From DATMNI01 sp035570275 (GTDB lineage Bacteria; Acidobacteriota; Terriglobia; Bryobacterales; Bryobacteraceae), in NCBI GenBank assembly GCA_035570275.1, contig DATMNI010000456.1, positions 1 to 14,718 of the forward strand: DNA of 14,718 nt, written 5' to 3'. The position numbers were made by a program, and so were the translations under genes. Numbering within the stretch: the first letter of the stretch is position 1; every line of letters starts with the position of its first letter. Below, piece by piece: positions 1-8,046 of the stretch. A model generated the notes under the pieces. It was not told where the DNA came from. It was given only the letters and a program-made list of their open reading frames with translations, and did no database searches.

Positions 1-3000
1 GGCGAACCGCTCCGTAAGAGCGAACGTCTTGCCGGCGGACATCGAGAAGGTCCTCGTGCCGGGGCCCCCGAGAATGCCAACGCCGCAGTTTCCGAACCGG
101 CCGATGTTCGAGGCGGGGACGGAGAAGGCGCTCACGTCGAAGTACTGACTGGTGGTCGGGTTCGAGAGGTAACCGGTCTTGCCGCCGACGCAATCCGGAC
201 GCTGTTGACTCACGGAGCGGGACGATGGAAAGGTGCCCGAGGGATCGGCGAGGCTGCTGGGGAAAAACGGCGTCAGCCACGGACCGGTCTGAATGAGGGT
301 CACGCCGGTGACGCGCCATCCGCCTACAGCCAGATTCGCCACACGGCTCACGCCGCCGAAGTACTTCTTACCGCGGCCGATGGGCAGGTCGTAGACAAAA
401 GTGCTCACGAACCGGTGGCGGCGCGTGTAGTAGGCGTTGCCCACGTCCGAAGCGATGTTGTAGTAATTGGCCACGTTGCCGCCGTTATCGCCCTGGCCGC
501 CGGTCGGAATGGCCGAACCGGGGGCGGCGCCAAGCGCGTTGGTCTGGTTGTCGGCGAGCGTGTAGTTGTTTGAGAAGGTCAGGTCGCGAGAAAATCGGCG
601 GTTCAGTTCCAGCGTCAAGGCGTTATATCGGGCGCTCGGGCCGTTGTCGCGAGTCAGCACTTCGCGGAAGTTCGGGAACTTCAGGTTCTGCTGGCGGAGC
701 GCCGGGGTGGCGACCAAAGCCGCGTAGCCGAACGTGTTCGGCGCAACTTGATTCAGGTCCGGACTGTAGATCAGATTATAGGTGTGAGACCCGGTGTAGC
801 TGGCCCGCGCTACCGTGCTAAAACCAATGCTGCGGTCGATGGAAAGGTTCCACTGGATAACTCTTGGATCCTTCAGGTTGTAATCGTTGGCGCGGCGGTA
901 ACCGGGGAACGCCGCGGCGCTGCCCGAACCCTTCGGAAAAGCGTTGGGGAACGTCGTGCTGCCGTAGTCCGCGTAGTAGCTGGTGTCTACGCCCAGAAGC
1001 GAGTAGAGCACCGCGCCCAAAACGGGAACCGAATACATCCCGCCGGAAGCGCGAACCGTCGTCTTGTTATCGCTGCCCGGACTCCAGGAGAGGCCAAGCC
1101 GCGGCTGAATGTTCCTCTTATAGGTGTTGCGGAGCGTGTCGGGAAGGCCAACGCTGCTGGCGGTCACGAACGGCGTATTGCCCACGGCGCCTTTCCATAG
1201 CGGGTTGATCAAGGAGGTTTCTTCGTTCTGGATGACCAGGCGGCCGCCTGGGTAATTGCGGTCGAAGTTGCCGAGCTGATGGGTGCCGTCGTCAAACGGA
1301 GTATTGATTTCGTACCGCAGTCCGGCCGTCAGCGTGAGGTTCGGGCGCACTCGAAACTCGTCCTGCGCAAAGCCGCCATAGTGATAGCCGAATGGCTTGC
1401 CATCCGGACCGTTTTGCGCCTGCACCGCATCGTCGATGTTGCCGAGCAAGAAAGTTGAGAAGCCGGTGGCATCGTTGCCGTTGAAAAAATAATCGCCATA
1501 TTCGTCGCCCAGATTGAACGTGATGTTGTCCTGGTAGCTCAGGCGGCGGAACTCGAAGCCGAACTTCAGGCTGTGGCGGCCCCTGGTCCAGGAGACGTTG
1601 TCACCCACCTCATATGTGGTGTTCTTGTTCAATCGCGGATGGCCGTAAGGGTTGGTCTGGCCGCCCAGAAAATCGCCGATATAGAAGACCGGAACGCCGC
1701 CGAGGCCGTTGCTGGGCGAGCCCGGCAAACCCTGAATCCCAAGGCCTTGGACGATCGAGTTGCCCTGCGCCGCCTGCGGGTAACTGAAGGAGAAATTGGC
1801 GCGCGTATAACCGAATCGAAGATCGTTGATGAGGTTCGGCTTGATAATCCAGTTGTAGGAAGCGGCGAGATTGGTCAGGTCCGATTCGGTCGAAAACGAG
1901 CCCATCAGCGGGTTGTAACTCGCATCGCCGGCGCCGCCCGCGCCTAGCGCGGCGTCGGTTCCGATCCCTGAAATCGTTTTCTGCGTGACGCGGCCCCAAA
2001 CGCGATGATTCTGGCCGATGCTCTGATCCAGGCGGCCGTCGAATCCGTCCGAGGTGTAGTTGCCGGGGAAGGTCGTAACCAGATTCGGATTCGCCAGCGA
2101 CACGTCGCTGTTCGTCGGTGCCGGGAAGAAGAGCGGGATTGCCTTCGCCGACACCTGGTTGATGCGGCTCGAAGGGATGGCGTTGCCGGGGAACGGCGAA
2201 TTGTTGGTGGGATCGATAATGTTCGTGCCCGAGCCGGCGAAGTTGCCGGTGCGCCACTGAATGGGCGCCGTGTTCGTGCTGATCAGCGTGTTCGAGTCGA
2301 GACGGACACCCTCGTAGTCGAAGAAGAAGAAGGTCTTGTCCTTGCCGTTGTAGACATGGGGAATGCTCACCGGTCCACCGAGCGAAGCGCCATATGTGTT
2401 GGCGTCGCTGGTCGGGATCACCTTGCTGATCTGGTCGCCGGCGTTGAAGTCCTTGCGCTGCCCGTACCAGTAACCGCCGCCATGGAATTCGTTGGTGCCG
2501 CTCCGGCTGATCACGGTTAGATCGGTTGGCTGGGAGAACTCGGCGCTATTGCCCGCAGTGTTGACGCGGAACTCCGAAATGCCTTCCACCGATGGGAATA
2601 AGTCGCGCGTCGGACCGCCGTAGCGCGGGAGTTGCGTCGAAACGCCATCGAGCGAAAAGGAGGTCGCTGTCGGCAGTTGCCCGGCGATGGTGATATTGCC
2701 GCTGGTGTCGGATTGAACGCCTGGGGCCAGATTGGCGATCACGATCGGACTCGGGCTGGCGGTAGCGCGGAAGTTCAGCGCCAATGAGTTGATGGCATCA
2801 CCCGACTTGGAGTCGGAGCGCGTGAGCGCTTCAGAAACGGCCGGCGTGCCGACAACTTCCACGGTTGTGCTGGCAGCGCTGCCCACAGCGAGTTGAAGAT
2901 TGATCGAGATCTCTTCCCGAGCCGGCAGTTGTACATCCTTCTGCTCACTTCGGCCGAAGTTCGGGGCGACGGCGGATATGGTATATACCCCAGGATCGAG

Positions 3001-3237
3001 ATTCACCAGGCGGTACCGGCCGGCGTCGTCGGTTACGACGCTGCGGGTGATCTTCGTCTCCTGATTCAGGGCCTCAACCTTGGCGGCTCGGATGACCGCG
3101 GAAGTCTGGTCGGTGATGGCTCCGGCGATGGTGCCGTAGGTTGACTGACCGAGCACGGCGCTCGAAGCCAGCAATCCAGTGACAACCACGCGAACTACTC
3201 GCCGTGAAAAGACCTTGTTGTTATTTGCAAAGAACAA
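1..3237 (-). CDS. Oar-like TonB-dependent outer-membrane receptor, 3' end cut by window
   Basis: The minus-strand frame is open from 3237 to the left edge (1079 codons, no stop) and I spot-checked its phase at several places. The start is TTG at 3237-3235: an AGGAGG lies 5 nt upstream and an in-frame TAG sits just before it, so no longer start is possible. Residues 1-31 form a signal peptide (basic RR, then a VVVTGLLASSAVLG core). Residues about 35-115 are a carboxypeptidase-regulatory beta-sandwich (GTIAGAITDQT, then VTDDAGRYRLVNLDPGVYT). A plug domain follows (FSLDGVSTQ, VISRSGTNEFHGGGYWYG), then a long barrel with many alternating aromatic strands (FAQDEFRVRPNLTLTAGLRYE). This is the acidobacterial 'TonB receptor with Cna/CarboxypepD domain' type, usually about 1100 residues, so little is missing. 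It sits in the outer membrane. The ligand is unknown; its position divergent from a phosphonate operon permits, but does not show, a shared role. Confidence 0.93.
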   Translation of the reverse strand, partial: MFFANNNKVFSRRVVRVVVTGLLASSAVLGQSTYGTIAGAITDQTSAVIRAAKVEALNQETKITRSVVTDDAGRYRLVNLDPGVYTISAVAPNFGRSEQKDVQLPAREEISINLQLAVGSAASTTVEVVGTPAVSEALTRSDSKSGDAINSLALNFRATASPSPIVIANLAPGVQSDTSGNITIAGQLPTATSFSLDGVSTQLPRYGGPTRDLFPSVEGISEFRVNTAGNSAEFSQPTDLTVISRSGTNEFHGGGYWYGQRKDFNAGDQISKVIPTSDANTYGASLGGPVSIPHVYNGKDKTFFFFDYEGVRLDSNTLISTNTAPIQWRTGNFAGSGTNIIDPTNNSPFPGNAIPSSRINQVSAKAIPLFFPAPTNSDVSLANPNLVTTFPGNYTSDGFDGRLDQSIGQNHRVWGRVTQKTISGIGTDAALGAGGAGDASYNPLMGSFSTESDLTNLAASYNWIIKPNLINDLRFGYTRANFSFSYPQAAQGNSIVQGLGIQGLPGSPSNGLGGVPVFYIGDFLGGQTNPYGHPRLNKNTTYEVGDNVSWTRGRHSLKFGFEFRRLSYQDNITFNLGDEYGDYFFNGNDATGFSTFLLGNIDDAVQAQNGPDGKPFGYHYGGFAQDEFRVRPNLTLTAGLRYEINTPFDDGTHQLGNFDRNYPGGRLVIQNEETSLINPLWKGAVGNTPFVTASSVGLPDTLRNTYKRNIQPRLGLSWSPGSDNKTTVRASGGMYSVPVLGAVLYSLLGVDTSYYADYGSTTFPNAFPKGSGSAAAFPGYRRANDYNLKDPRVIQWNLSIDRSIGFSTVARASYTGSHTYNLIYSPDLNQVAPNTFGYAALVATPALRQQNLKFPNFREVLTRDNGPSARYNALTLELNRRFSRDLTFSNNYTLADNQTNALGAAPGSAIPTGGQGDNGGNVANYYNIASDVGNAYYTRRHRFVSTFVYDLPIGRGKKYFGGVSRVANLAVGGWRVTGVTLIQTGPWLTPFFPSSLADPSGTFPSSRSVSQQRPDCVGGKTGYLSNPTTSQYFDVSAFSVPASNIGRFGNCGVGILGGPGTRTFSMSAGKTFALTERFA

Positions 3238-3358
3238 ATTCCCCTCCTCAGACTAAGGTTTTTCGAGCACAGTGGGAGAACGCAAATCCCGTGTTTTCGT
3301 TCCCGCTAGCGTATCGGCCGAAGGTTTCATCCAGACGATAGATCGCTGACTACTGCGT

Positions 3359-3364
3359 TACAAT
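3359..3364 (+). promoter_or_regulatory. Candidate -10 box for the phosphonate operon
   Basis: TACAAT lies 95 nt before the FAD-enzyme start, in the 216-bp gap between the divergent TonB-receptor and phosphonate genes. No good TTGACA-like -35 hexamer is found at 16-18 nt spacing, so the assignment rests on one hexamer and position only. Confidence 0.25.
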
Positions 3365-3400
3365 TTCCGATTTCCACAAAACTTTGTAGTGAGAGCCCCA

Positions 3401-3411
3401 CCGGTAACCGG
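3401..3411. promoter_or_regulatory. Perfect 11-bp palindrome, possible operator
   Basis: CCGGTAACCGG is an odd-length perfect inverted repeat centred on A at 3406. It lies 43 nt upstream of the first phosphonate gene and downstream of the candidate -10 box, where a repressor would block transcription. The binding protein is unknown. It could be chance in GC-rich DNA. Confidence 0.25.
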
Positions 3412-3424
3412 ATTGTCACGCAAA

Positions 3425-3457
3425 ATGGCGATTGATCCGACTATCCTGAACCAATGA
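3425..3457 (+). other. Possible 10-codon leader ORF overlapping the operon start
   Basis: ATG at 3425 opens a 10-residue frame (MAIDPTILNQ) whose TGA overlaps the ATG of the FAD-enzyme gene as ATGA (3454-3457). The FAD gene has no convincing Shine-Dalgarno sequence of its own, so translation could be coupled through this leader. There is no clear ribosome site before the leader either, so it may be accidental. Confidence 0.2.
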
Positions 3458-4596
3458 CTCGTAGAGCGGACGTCGCCGTAATCGGCGGCGGCATCCTGGG
3501 ACTTGCCCATGCGTACGTTCTCGCACGAAGCGGTAAGCGCGTCGTCCTATTCGAGAGGAATCTACGAGCCAGCGGCGCCTCGATACGGAACTTCGGCATG
3601 ATCTGGCCCATTGGCCAACCGGCGGGCGAAATGCATGCGTTGGCGCTTCGCAGCCGTGAGATCTGGCTGGACGCTCTGCAGGCTGCAAAGCTCAACTTCC
3701 GGCCGACTGGATCTTTGCACGTCGCTCATAAGACTGACGAGGCCGAGGTGCTGCAGGAGTTCGCTGAGGTGGGTCCCGCCGCCGGTTACCGGTGCCAGTG
3801 GCTGAGCGCTGATGCGACCATGGAAAGGAGCGAAGCAGTCCAGCCTGTCGATCTTCAAGGCTCACTGTGGAGTGAGACGGAACTGACCGTCGATCCACGG
3901 GAAGTGATTGGAGAATTCCCGACGTATCTACGGGAGAGCGGTGTCGATCTCCGCTATGGGTCACTGGTGAGGCGAATTAACTTACCGCTGATCGAGACGG
4001 GTCCTGGGAACGGCGCGAAAGAAAGGTGGGAGGTCGACACGGCAATCGTCTGCGGTGGGGACGATTTTGAGACGCTTTATCCGGAGACATTCGCTGCCAG
4101 CGGCCTTACTCGCTGCAAGCTGCAGATGATGCGCACGGGCCCGCAGCCGGGCGGTTGGCAGTTGGGTCCATCTCTGGCGTCGGGCCTGACATTGCGCTTC
4201 TACAAGGCGTTCTCGATCTGCAAGACCTTACCGGCTTTGCGTGCGCGGATCGCCGCGGAGAAGCCGGAGTACGATCGCTGGGCGATCCACCTGCTCGCCT
4301 CCCAGACGGCGGACAGGGCGATCACCCTGGGCGATTCGCACGAATATGGTCTGGATGTGGACATCTTCAATAAGAGTCTGCTGGATGATTTGATTTTGCG
4401 GGAGGCGGCGCTCTTCCTGCGGATTCCGTCCTGGCTAATCGCGGAGCGCTGGCATGGAGTCTATTCGCTGCATCCCGAACGGCCGTTCTTCGAAGCCGAA
4501 CCGGCGCCAGGAGTGCGGATTGTGACCGCACCCGGCGGTTCCGGGATGACGTTGTCGTTCGGGTTGGCCGACCGGACGGCCAAGGCTATGGCTTGA
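3454..4596 (+). CDS. FAD-dependent oxidoreductase, phosphonate-operon (TIGR03364) type
   Basis: This 380-residue flavoprotein has an N-terminal Rossmann motif (VIGGGILGLA, residues 9-18, with G11, G13 and G16) and an acidic residue ending the second strand (E34), as in DAO/glycine-oxidase folds. A RNFGMIWPIGQPAG stretch (about residues 46-59) is typical of the phosphonate-associated TIGR03364 group, and a GGSGMTLSFGLA motif near the C-terminus completes the FAD site. Length is normal for the group. From memory of published work, such enzymes (PbfC/PbfD) oxidatively deaminate 2-aminoethylphosphonate, preferring its N-methyl form, to phosphonoacetaldehyde. The next gene, phnX, begins 16 nt downstream and would consume that product. 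No phnW transaminase is present, so this enzyme probably supplies phosphonoacetaldehyde. The ATG at 3454 fits the Rossmann N-terminus; the ribosome site is weak. Family confident; exact substrate inferred. Confidence 0.88.
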   Translation: MTRRADVAVIGGGILGLAHAYVLARSGKRVVLFERNLRASGASIRNFGMIWPIGQPAGEMHALALRSREIWLDALQAAKLNFRPTGSLHVAHKTDEAEVLQEFAEVGPAAGYRCQWLSADATMERSEAVQPVDLQGSLWSETELTVDPREVIGEFPTYLRESGVDLRYGSLVRRINLPLIETGPGNGAKERWEVDTAIVCGGDDFETLYPETFAASGLTRCKLQMMRTGPQPGGWQLGPSLASGLTLRFYKAFSICKTLPALRARIAAEKPEYDRWAIHLLASQTADRAITLGDSHEYGLDVDIFNKSLLDDLILREAALFLRIPSWLIAERWHGVYSLHPERPFFEAEPAPGVRIVTAPGGSGMTLSFGLADRTAKAMA

Positions 4597-4612
4597 ACAA
4601 GAAGGCTTGATC

Positions 4613-5431
4613 ATGCACCTGACCGCAGTCATCTTTGATTGGGCTGGTACTGTTGTGGACCATGGCAGCCGCGCGCCGGTCGCCACGCTCCTCGAAGTGT
4701 TTCAGGGAGCGGGCGTGGCAATCACGGTTGAGGAGGCTCGCTTGTCCATGGGGATCGCCAAGCGGGCTCATATTGCGTCCATCCTGGCTCTGCCCCGCGT
4801 CGTCTCAAATTGGCAGCGGCAACACGGCGCCATTCCAATAGATGCGGATGTCGACCGTTTGTACGCAGCCTTCGTCCCAAAGCAACTCGCGTGCCTGGAG
4901 CGGTACTCGGATGTCATCACGGGGGTCCCCGATGCCGTCGAACGGTTGCGCGCGCGCGGTCTGAAGATTGGGTCCACCACCGGTTACACGCGCCCGATGC
5001 TCGATTTCCTGCTGGCGTTCGCGAAAGCTCAGGGGTTCTCACCCGATTGCGCCCTCTGCCCCGAGGATGTGGCCGGCGGCGGAAGGCCCGCGCCGTGGAT
5101 GTGCTATCTGAACGCGATCCGGCTACAGGTGAGCCCCTTGTGGAGCATGGTCAAGATAGGCGACACTCCCAGCGACATGGCGGAAGGCCGGAGCGCTGGG
5201 ATGTGGACCATCGGAATTACGCGAACGGGAAATGAGGTGGGCATGACTGCCTCGGAGTGGGAGGCCACTCCAGCGGCGCAGAGGTCCGATGCGCTGGCGA
5301 AGGCAGCCATTCGCCTGGAGGACGCCGGCGCTCATTACCTGGCGGAAAGCGTCGCCGAGTGTCTCGGCTTGCTCGATGCGGGCATTCTGGATAAGATCGA
5401 CGCGCGCGTCGCGGCCGGGGAACGGCCGTGA
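4613..5431 (+). CDS. phnX: Phosphonoacetaldehyde hydrolase (phosphonatase)
   Basis: This 272-residue cytoplasmic HAD-superfamily enzyme hydrolyses phosphonoacetaldehyde to acetaldehyde and phosphate, breaking the C-P bond. The nucleophile motif FDWAGT gives Asp9, and the cap-domain motif MGIAKRAHI gives Lys50, the Schiff-base lysine that marks PhnX within the HAD family. Later HAD motifs are STTGYTRPML (about residues 121-130) and KIGDTPSDMAEGRSAG (about 182-197), the latter binding Mg. Length is normal. I chose ATG 4613 because AAGAAGG at 4599-4605 is 7 nt upstream; the in-frame TTG at 4607 is too close to that site. The gene follows the FAD-enzyme stop by 16 nt, and its own stop overlaps the next gene's GTG start (5428-5431, GTGA), so translation of the two is likely coupled. 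Its position between the aminophosphonate oxidase and a transporter fits AEP breakdown. Confidence 0.95.
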   Translation: MHLTAVIFDWAGTVVDHGSRAPVATLLEVFQGAGVAITVEEARLSMGIAKRAHIASILALPRVVSNWQRQHGAIPIDADVDRLYAAFVPKQLACLERYSDVITGVPDAVERLRARGLKIGSTTGYTRPMLDFLLAFAKAQGFSPDCALCPEDVAGGGRPAPWMCYLNAIRLQVSPLWSMVKIGDTPSDMAEGRSAGMWTIGITRTGNEVGMTASEWEATPAAQRSDALAKAAIRLEDAGAHYLAESVAECLGLLDAGILDKIDARVAAGERP

Positions 5432-6765
5432 TTGTTTCGGCATCCATCAAACGGACGCCTGGCTCATTCGCCTTCTGGCAGGGATGCACGGTGGCGTTGA
5501 TCGCCGTCGGCTATGCGGGTTATTACCTGTGCCGGTCCGACCTGTCGGTGGCCATGCCGTTGCTGATTCGCGAGATGTCGAGCCGCGGCGTATCGCCGGA
5601 CACCGCCAAGGTGCAATTGGGAACTATCGCCTCACTGGGCGTTCTGGCTTACGCCATTGGAAAGTTCCCTAGCGGCTGGCTGGCAGATTTTCTGGGCGGC
5701 AGGCGCAATTTTCTGTTTGGCATGGCCGGGTCGATCCTGTTCACCCTGCTGTTCGGTCTGACGGGCGGAATTCCCCTTTTCACGCTGGCGTGGATGGGCA
5801 ACCGCGCCGTGCAATCTAGGGGCTGGGCCGGGATGGTGAAGATCACTTCCCGTTGGTTCTCTTACTCGGCCTACGGTACCGCAATGGGCATCATCAGCCT
5901 GAGTTATCTGTTTGGCGATGCGGCGGCGCGCGAGTTCATGGCACGGTTGATCGATGCCGGAATCGGCTGGCGCGGCGTTTTCCTCGCCGCCGCCGGAACG
6001 TTAGCGATCCTGCTTCTGCTCAACGTTGTGCTCCTCAAGGAAACGCCGGTGCTCCTCGGATTTCCCGAGCCGCCCGCCAACCCCGCCAACCTCTTCGGTG
6101 AGGCGGGCGAAACCGCCCAACCAGCCAGCCTCAAACCGGCCAGTCTCGCCACCTTGCTCGGCACATTCGCTAAGAGCCCCGCATTCTGGCTGGTTTGCCT
6201 GCTCTCTCTTGGCGTGACGATCATGCGGGAGACGTTCAACCTCTGGACGCCCACTTACTTCACGCAGTCGGTGGGACTGACCGTAGCGGAAGCAGCACAC
6301 AAAAGCGCGCTGTTTCCGTTCTTCGGCGGCCTCTCGGTTCTGCTCGCGGGATTCCTCAGCGACCGCCTGGGCAGCGCGGGCCGGGCCGCGATTATGTTCT
6401 GCGGACTGCTCTTAACCACGGGCGCGCTCATGGTCCTTGCGGTTGGCGATTTCGGCGGGTCGCGCGTGGCTCCAGTCGCTCTGGTTGCGCTGGTGGCATT
6501 CGCGATGATCGGACCCTACTCCTACCTCGCTGGCGCCATTTCCCTCGACTTCGGAGGCAAGCAGGGCAGCGCCACCGCATCCGGGCTCATTGACGGCGTC
6601 GGCTACCTCGGCGGCGTGCTCGCCGGGAATAGCGTTGCGGGCATCTCTGTCATCTGGGGGTGGAAGGGAGCATTCGCGGCGTTGGCCTCGGTTGCGTTGT
6701 TATCGAGCCTGGCCGCTGGTGTGTATCTTGTCCAAGTGAGGCGGCAGGCAATGGAACGGCGATGA
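5428..6765 (+). CDS. MFS transporter, organophosphate:phosphate antiporter-like; likely phosphonate uptake
   Basis: This 445-residue inner-membrane protein has about 12 hydrophobic segments. OPA-family (GlpT/UhpT/UhpC) signatures are visible: GYAGYYLCRSDLSVAMP in helix 1, IGKFPSGWLADFLGGRRNF in the loop between helices 2 and 3, and NRAVQSRGWAGMVKITSRWF near helix 4. A hydrophilic central loop (about residues 210-245) separates the halves, and SDRLGSAGRAA near residue 310 repeats the family loop in the second half. OPA proteins carry phosphorylated organic anions, and this gene is coupled to phnX by a 4-bp overlap, so import of 2-aminoethylphosphonate or a methylated form is the natural inference. 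The start is GTG at 5428, with GGGGAA about 6 nt upstream; no ATG sits closer to the first helix. The stop overlaps the next ATG (6762-6765, ATGA). Substrate is unproven; a sensor-type UhpC-like role is unlikely without a kinase nearby. Confidence 0.88.
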   Translation: MIVSASIKRTPGSFAFWQGCTVALIAVGYAGYYLCRSDLSVAMPLLIREMSSRGVSPDTAKVQLGTIASLGVLAYAIGKFPSGWLADFLGGRRNFLFGMAGSILFTLLFGLTGGIPLFTLAWMGNRAVQSRGWAGMVKITSRWFSYSAYGTAMGIISLSYLFGDAAAREFMARLIDAGIGWRGVFLAAAGTLAILLLLNVVLLKETPVLLGFPEPPANPANLFGEAGETAQPASLKPASLATLLGTFAKSPAFWLVCLLSLGVTIMRETFNLWTPTYFTQSVGLTVAEAAHKSALFPFFGGLSVLLAGFLSDRLGSAGRAAIMFCGLLLTTGALMVLAVGDFGGSRVAPVALVALVAFAMIGPYSYLAGAISLDFGGKQGSATASGLIDGVGYLGGVLAGNSVAGISVIWGWKGAFAALASVALLSSLAAGVYLVQVRRQAMERR

Positions 6766-6953
6766 ACGTAAGTCCAACTCGAGCGGACGAAGTGTTGCGG
6801 GTGATGAAAAAACAGGACGCCCAAGCCTGTTTTGGCGAGGCCGTCTCGCAGTTGGAGCATGCCCTGCAGGCCGCCTGGGCGCAGCCCGGGTTGGCCGTCC
6901 CTGCCTTGGAAGGGTATCGCGCCCTGCTGACGACGCCACCCGAAACTCCGTGA
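6762..6953 (+). pseudogene. Phosphonate-associated HD-domain oxygenase gene with a 123-codon in-frame deletion
   Basis: The 63-codon frame starts at ATG 6762, overlapping the transporter stop. Residues 1-39 match residues 1-39 of the intact HD protein at 10238-10804 (both have RADEV, FGE and VSQLEHALQAAW), and residues 40-63 match residues 163-186 of that protein (PGL, VP, YRALL). Exactly 123 codons (40-162) are absent, with the frame kept. Of the metal ligands only the first His (H33) remains; the HD pair, both later histidines and the final Asp are gone. The lid tyrosine (Y23 in the intact copy) is Cys here. It cannot be a working HD oxygenase, though start, stop and coupling to the operon remain. 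The retained parts differ from the intact copy at many codons, so this is a diverged paralogue and not a fresh duplicate. Confidence 0.88.
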
Positions 6954-6980
6954 CGGCCGGCGAGACGGCCGCCGTGGGCG

Positions 6981-7508
6981 CTATAGGTAGTGGGGCACCA
7001 TTTCGCGCCAGTAACGAGCCCGATGGGGCTCGCCGGGCCAGATGTCGAGCCGGTGCGGGACGCCTTTAGCGACGAGGGCCTGGCTCAGCAGGCGGTTGCT
7101 CTCATGAAACGGATCCCGTTCGCCGACTACCAGCGTGATATCCATGCAGCGGATGGGGCCAAGGAAGCACGGGTCCTGCAGGTTGGGCAGAAAGTGGTTC
7201 GGGGTGATGAAGTAGACTTCCTGGTCGTAGTGTCCGCTGAACAAGTCCTCGAACGGACCGAACGTGCGGGTAAGATCGTATCGCCCGCTGAGTGCCACCA
7301 CTTTGCAGAACAGCGTGGGATGGCGGAGCGCGAGGGTCATCGCGTGATAGGCGCCGATGCTGCAGCCGTGAACAGTGAGGGATGGGACGCCGTTTTCCGA
7401 AAGCATGAATGGGATCACTTCCCGCAGGATGTAACGCTCGTACTGGCGGTGGCGCTCGGCGCGTGCCGGCGGAGGCGCGGTCCGGCAGTACAGGCTTTCG
7501 GAATCCAC
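6981..7508 (-). pseudogene. 5'-truncated esterase of the alpha/beta-hydrolase fold (COG4947-like)
   Basis: The C-terminal two-thirds of a small esterase reads cleanly on the minus strand: VDSESLYC, then RHRQYERYILREVIPFM, the nucleophile elbow HGCSIGAYHA (Ser), ALSGRYDLTRTFG, VYFITPNHFLPNLQDP, an acid site in VVGERDPFHESN, and the catalytic His in GEPHRARYW. From memory, intact relatives of about 230 residues have some 70 residues before the VDSES segment; here that part is missing. Upstream sequence in the same frame (7509-7745) is only the shadow of the membrane-protein gene at 7562-7909. GTG at 7508-7506 could serve as a start but has no obvious ribosome site. The catalytic triad is intact, so a short product is not excluded, but loss of the first strands of the fold makes activity unlikely. 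It is convergent with the HD remnant, with 27 bp between them. Confidence 0.65.
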
Positions 7509-7561
7509 GCCATGCGCGGGAAGTGCCGGTTTTCTCGCCGCAAAGCCAACGGGAAGGGTAA

Positions 7562-7909
7562 TCAACGTGACAGATGCCTGGAAATGGCAATCATCACAGT
7601 CGCTAGTCCCGCGAGGAATATCAGGACTAGCGCCAGCACAGCGGCCGCACGCCAGAAATGGTTCTCGATGGCGCTCCACGCCAGAGCACTGAGGACTCCC
7701 CAGACAGCGAAGAGCACGCAGGCGGCGAAAATTCGAGTCAAGCATCCCGCGATGGCAATCAGAGCGTCGCCAAGGCTTAGATCCGGACTAAAAGTGTAAG
7801 GCACCGCCAGGCGGGAGAAGATGGATCGGCCCTGCGTAGCGGCGCGCGGCGTGTGATCCGGTTGCAGCCGCCGCAGCAACTTCCCGACCAAAGTTCGATG
7901 TCTCTGCAT
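7562..7909 (-). CDS. Small hypothetical membrane protein
   Basis: This 115-residue frame is not one I recognise. It has a basic, Arg-rich N-terminus (about residues 1-40) and two strongly hydrophobic segments at about residues 48-75 (ALIAIAGCLTRIFAACVLFAVWG) split by one Arg, and 88-109 (AAAVLALVLIFLAGLATVMIA), ending in ISRHLSR. This suggests an inner-membrane protein with a cytoplasmic basic head. The ATG at 7909 lacks a clear Shine-Dalgarno sequence, so the true start may be further in. It lies just upstream of the esterase remnant on the same strand; a junction between the two falls at about 7510-7560. The hydrophobic pattern is the main reason to believe it; no homology is claimed. Confidence 0.5.
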   Translation of the reverse strand: MQRHRTLVGKLLRRLQPDHTPRAATQGRSIFSRLAVPYTFSPDLSLGDALIAIAGCLTRIFAACVLFAVWGVLSALAWSAIENHFWRAAAVLALVLIFLAGLATVMIAISRHLSR

Positions 7910-8046
7910 GGGCAGATATATCCATTCTCGCGCAGCCAGGAACGCAAAGCGTCCTCGAAATCAGTAGTCGAATTGTGACGCACACGTCATACCGCCGTAA
8001 CTGGGGTTTCGTAGGCTTGTGATTTCGCTCTTTAATTGGAGGCGCC

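Noticed and set aside
1610..2257. A 215-codon minus-strand frame inside the TonB-receptor gene
   Set aside because: It is in a different frame from the receptor, is rich in Arg, Gln and Pro, and has no recognisable motif.
205..3144. Several plus-strand frames of 66-171 codons under the TonB-receptor gene
   Set aside because: They have low-complexity Arg/Ala/Gly composition typical of antisense shadows in GC-rich DNA, and the minus frame is intact and recognisable throughout.
6954..6980. GC-rich inverted repeat between the HD remnant and the esterase remnant as a terminator
   Set aside because: Only 5-bp stems form, and there is no T-run on either strand.
7509..7745. N-terminal extension of the esterase frame
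   Set aside because: It is the alternate frame of the small membrane-protein gene on the same strand and has no esterase-like sequence.
7910..8046. A Pho box or clear promoter before the PiT gene
   Set aside because: No CTGTCAT-type direct repeats and no convincing -35/-10 pair could be found.
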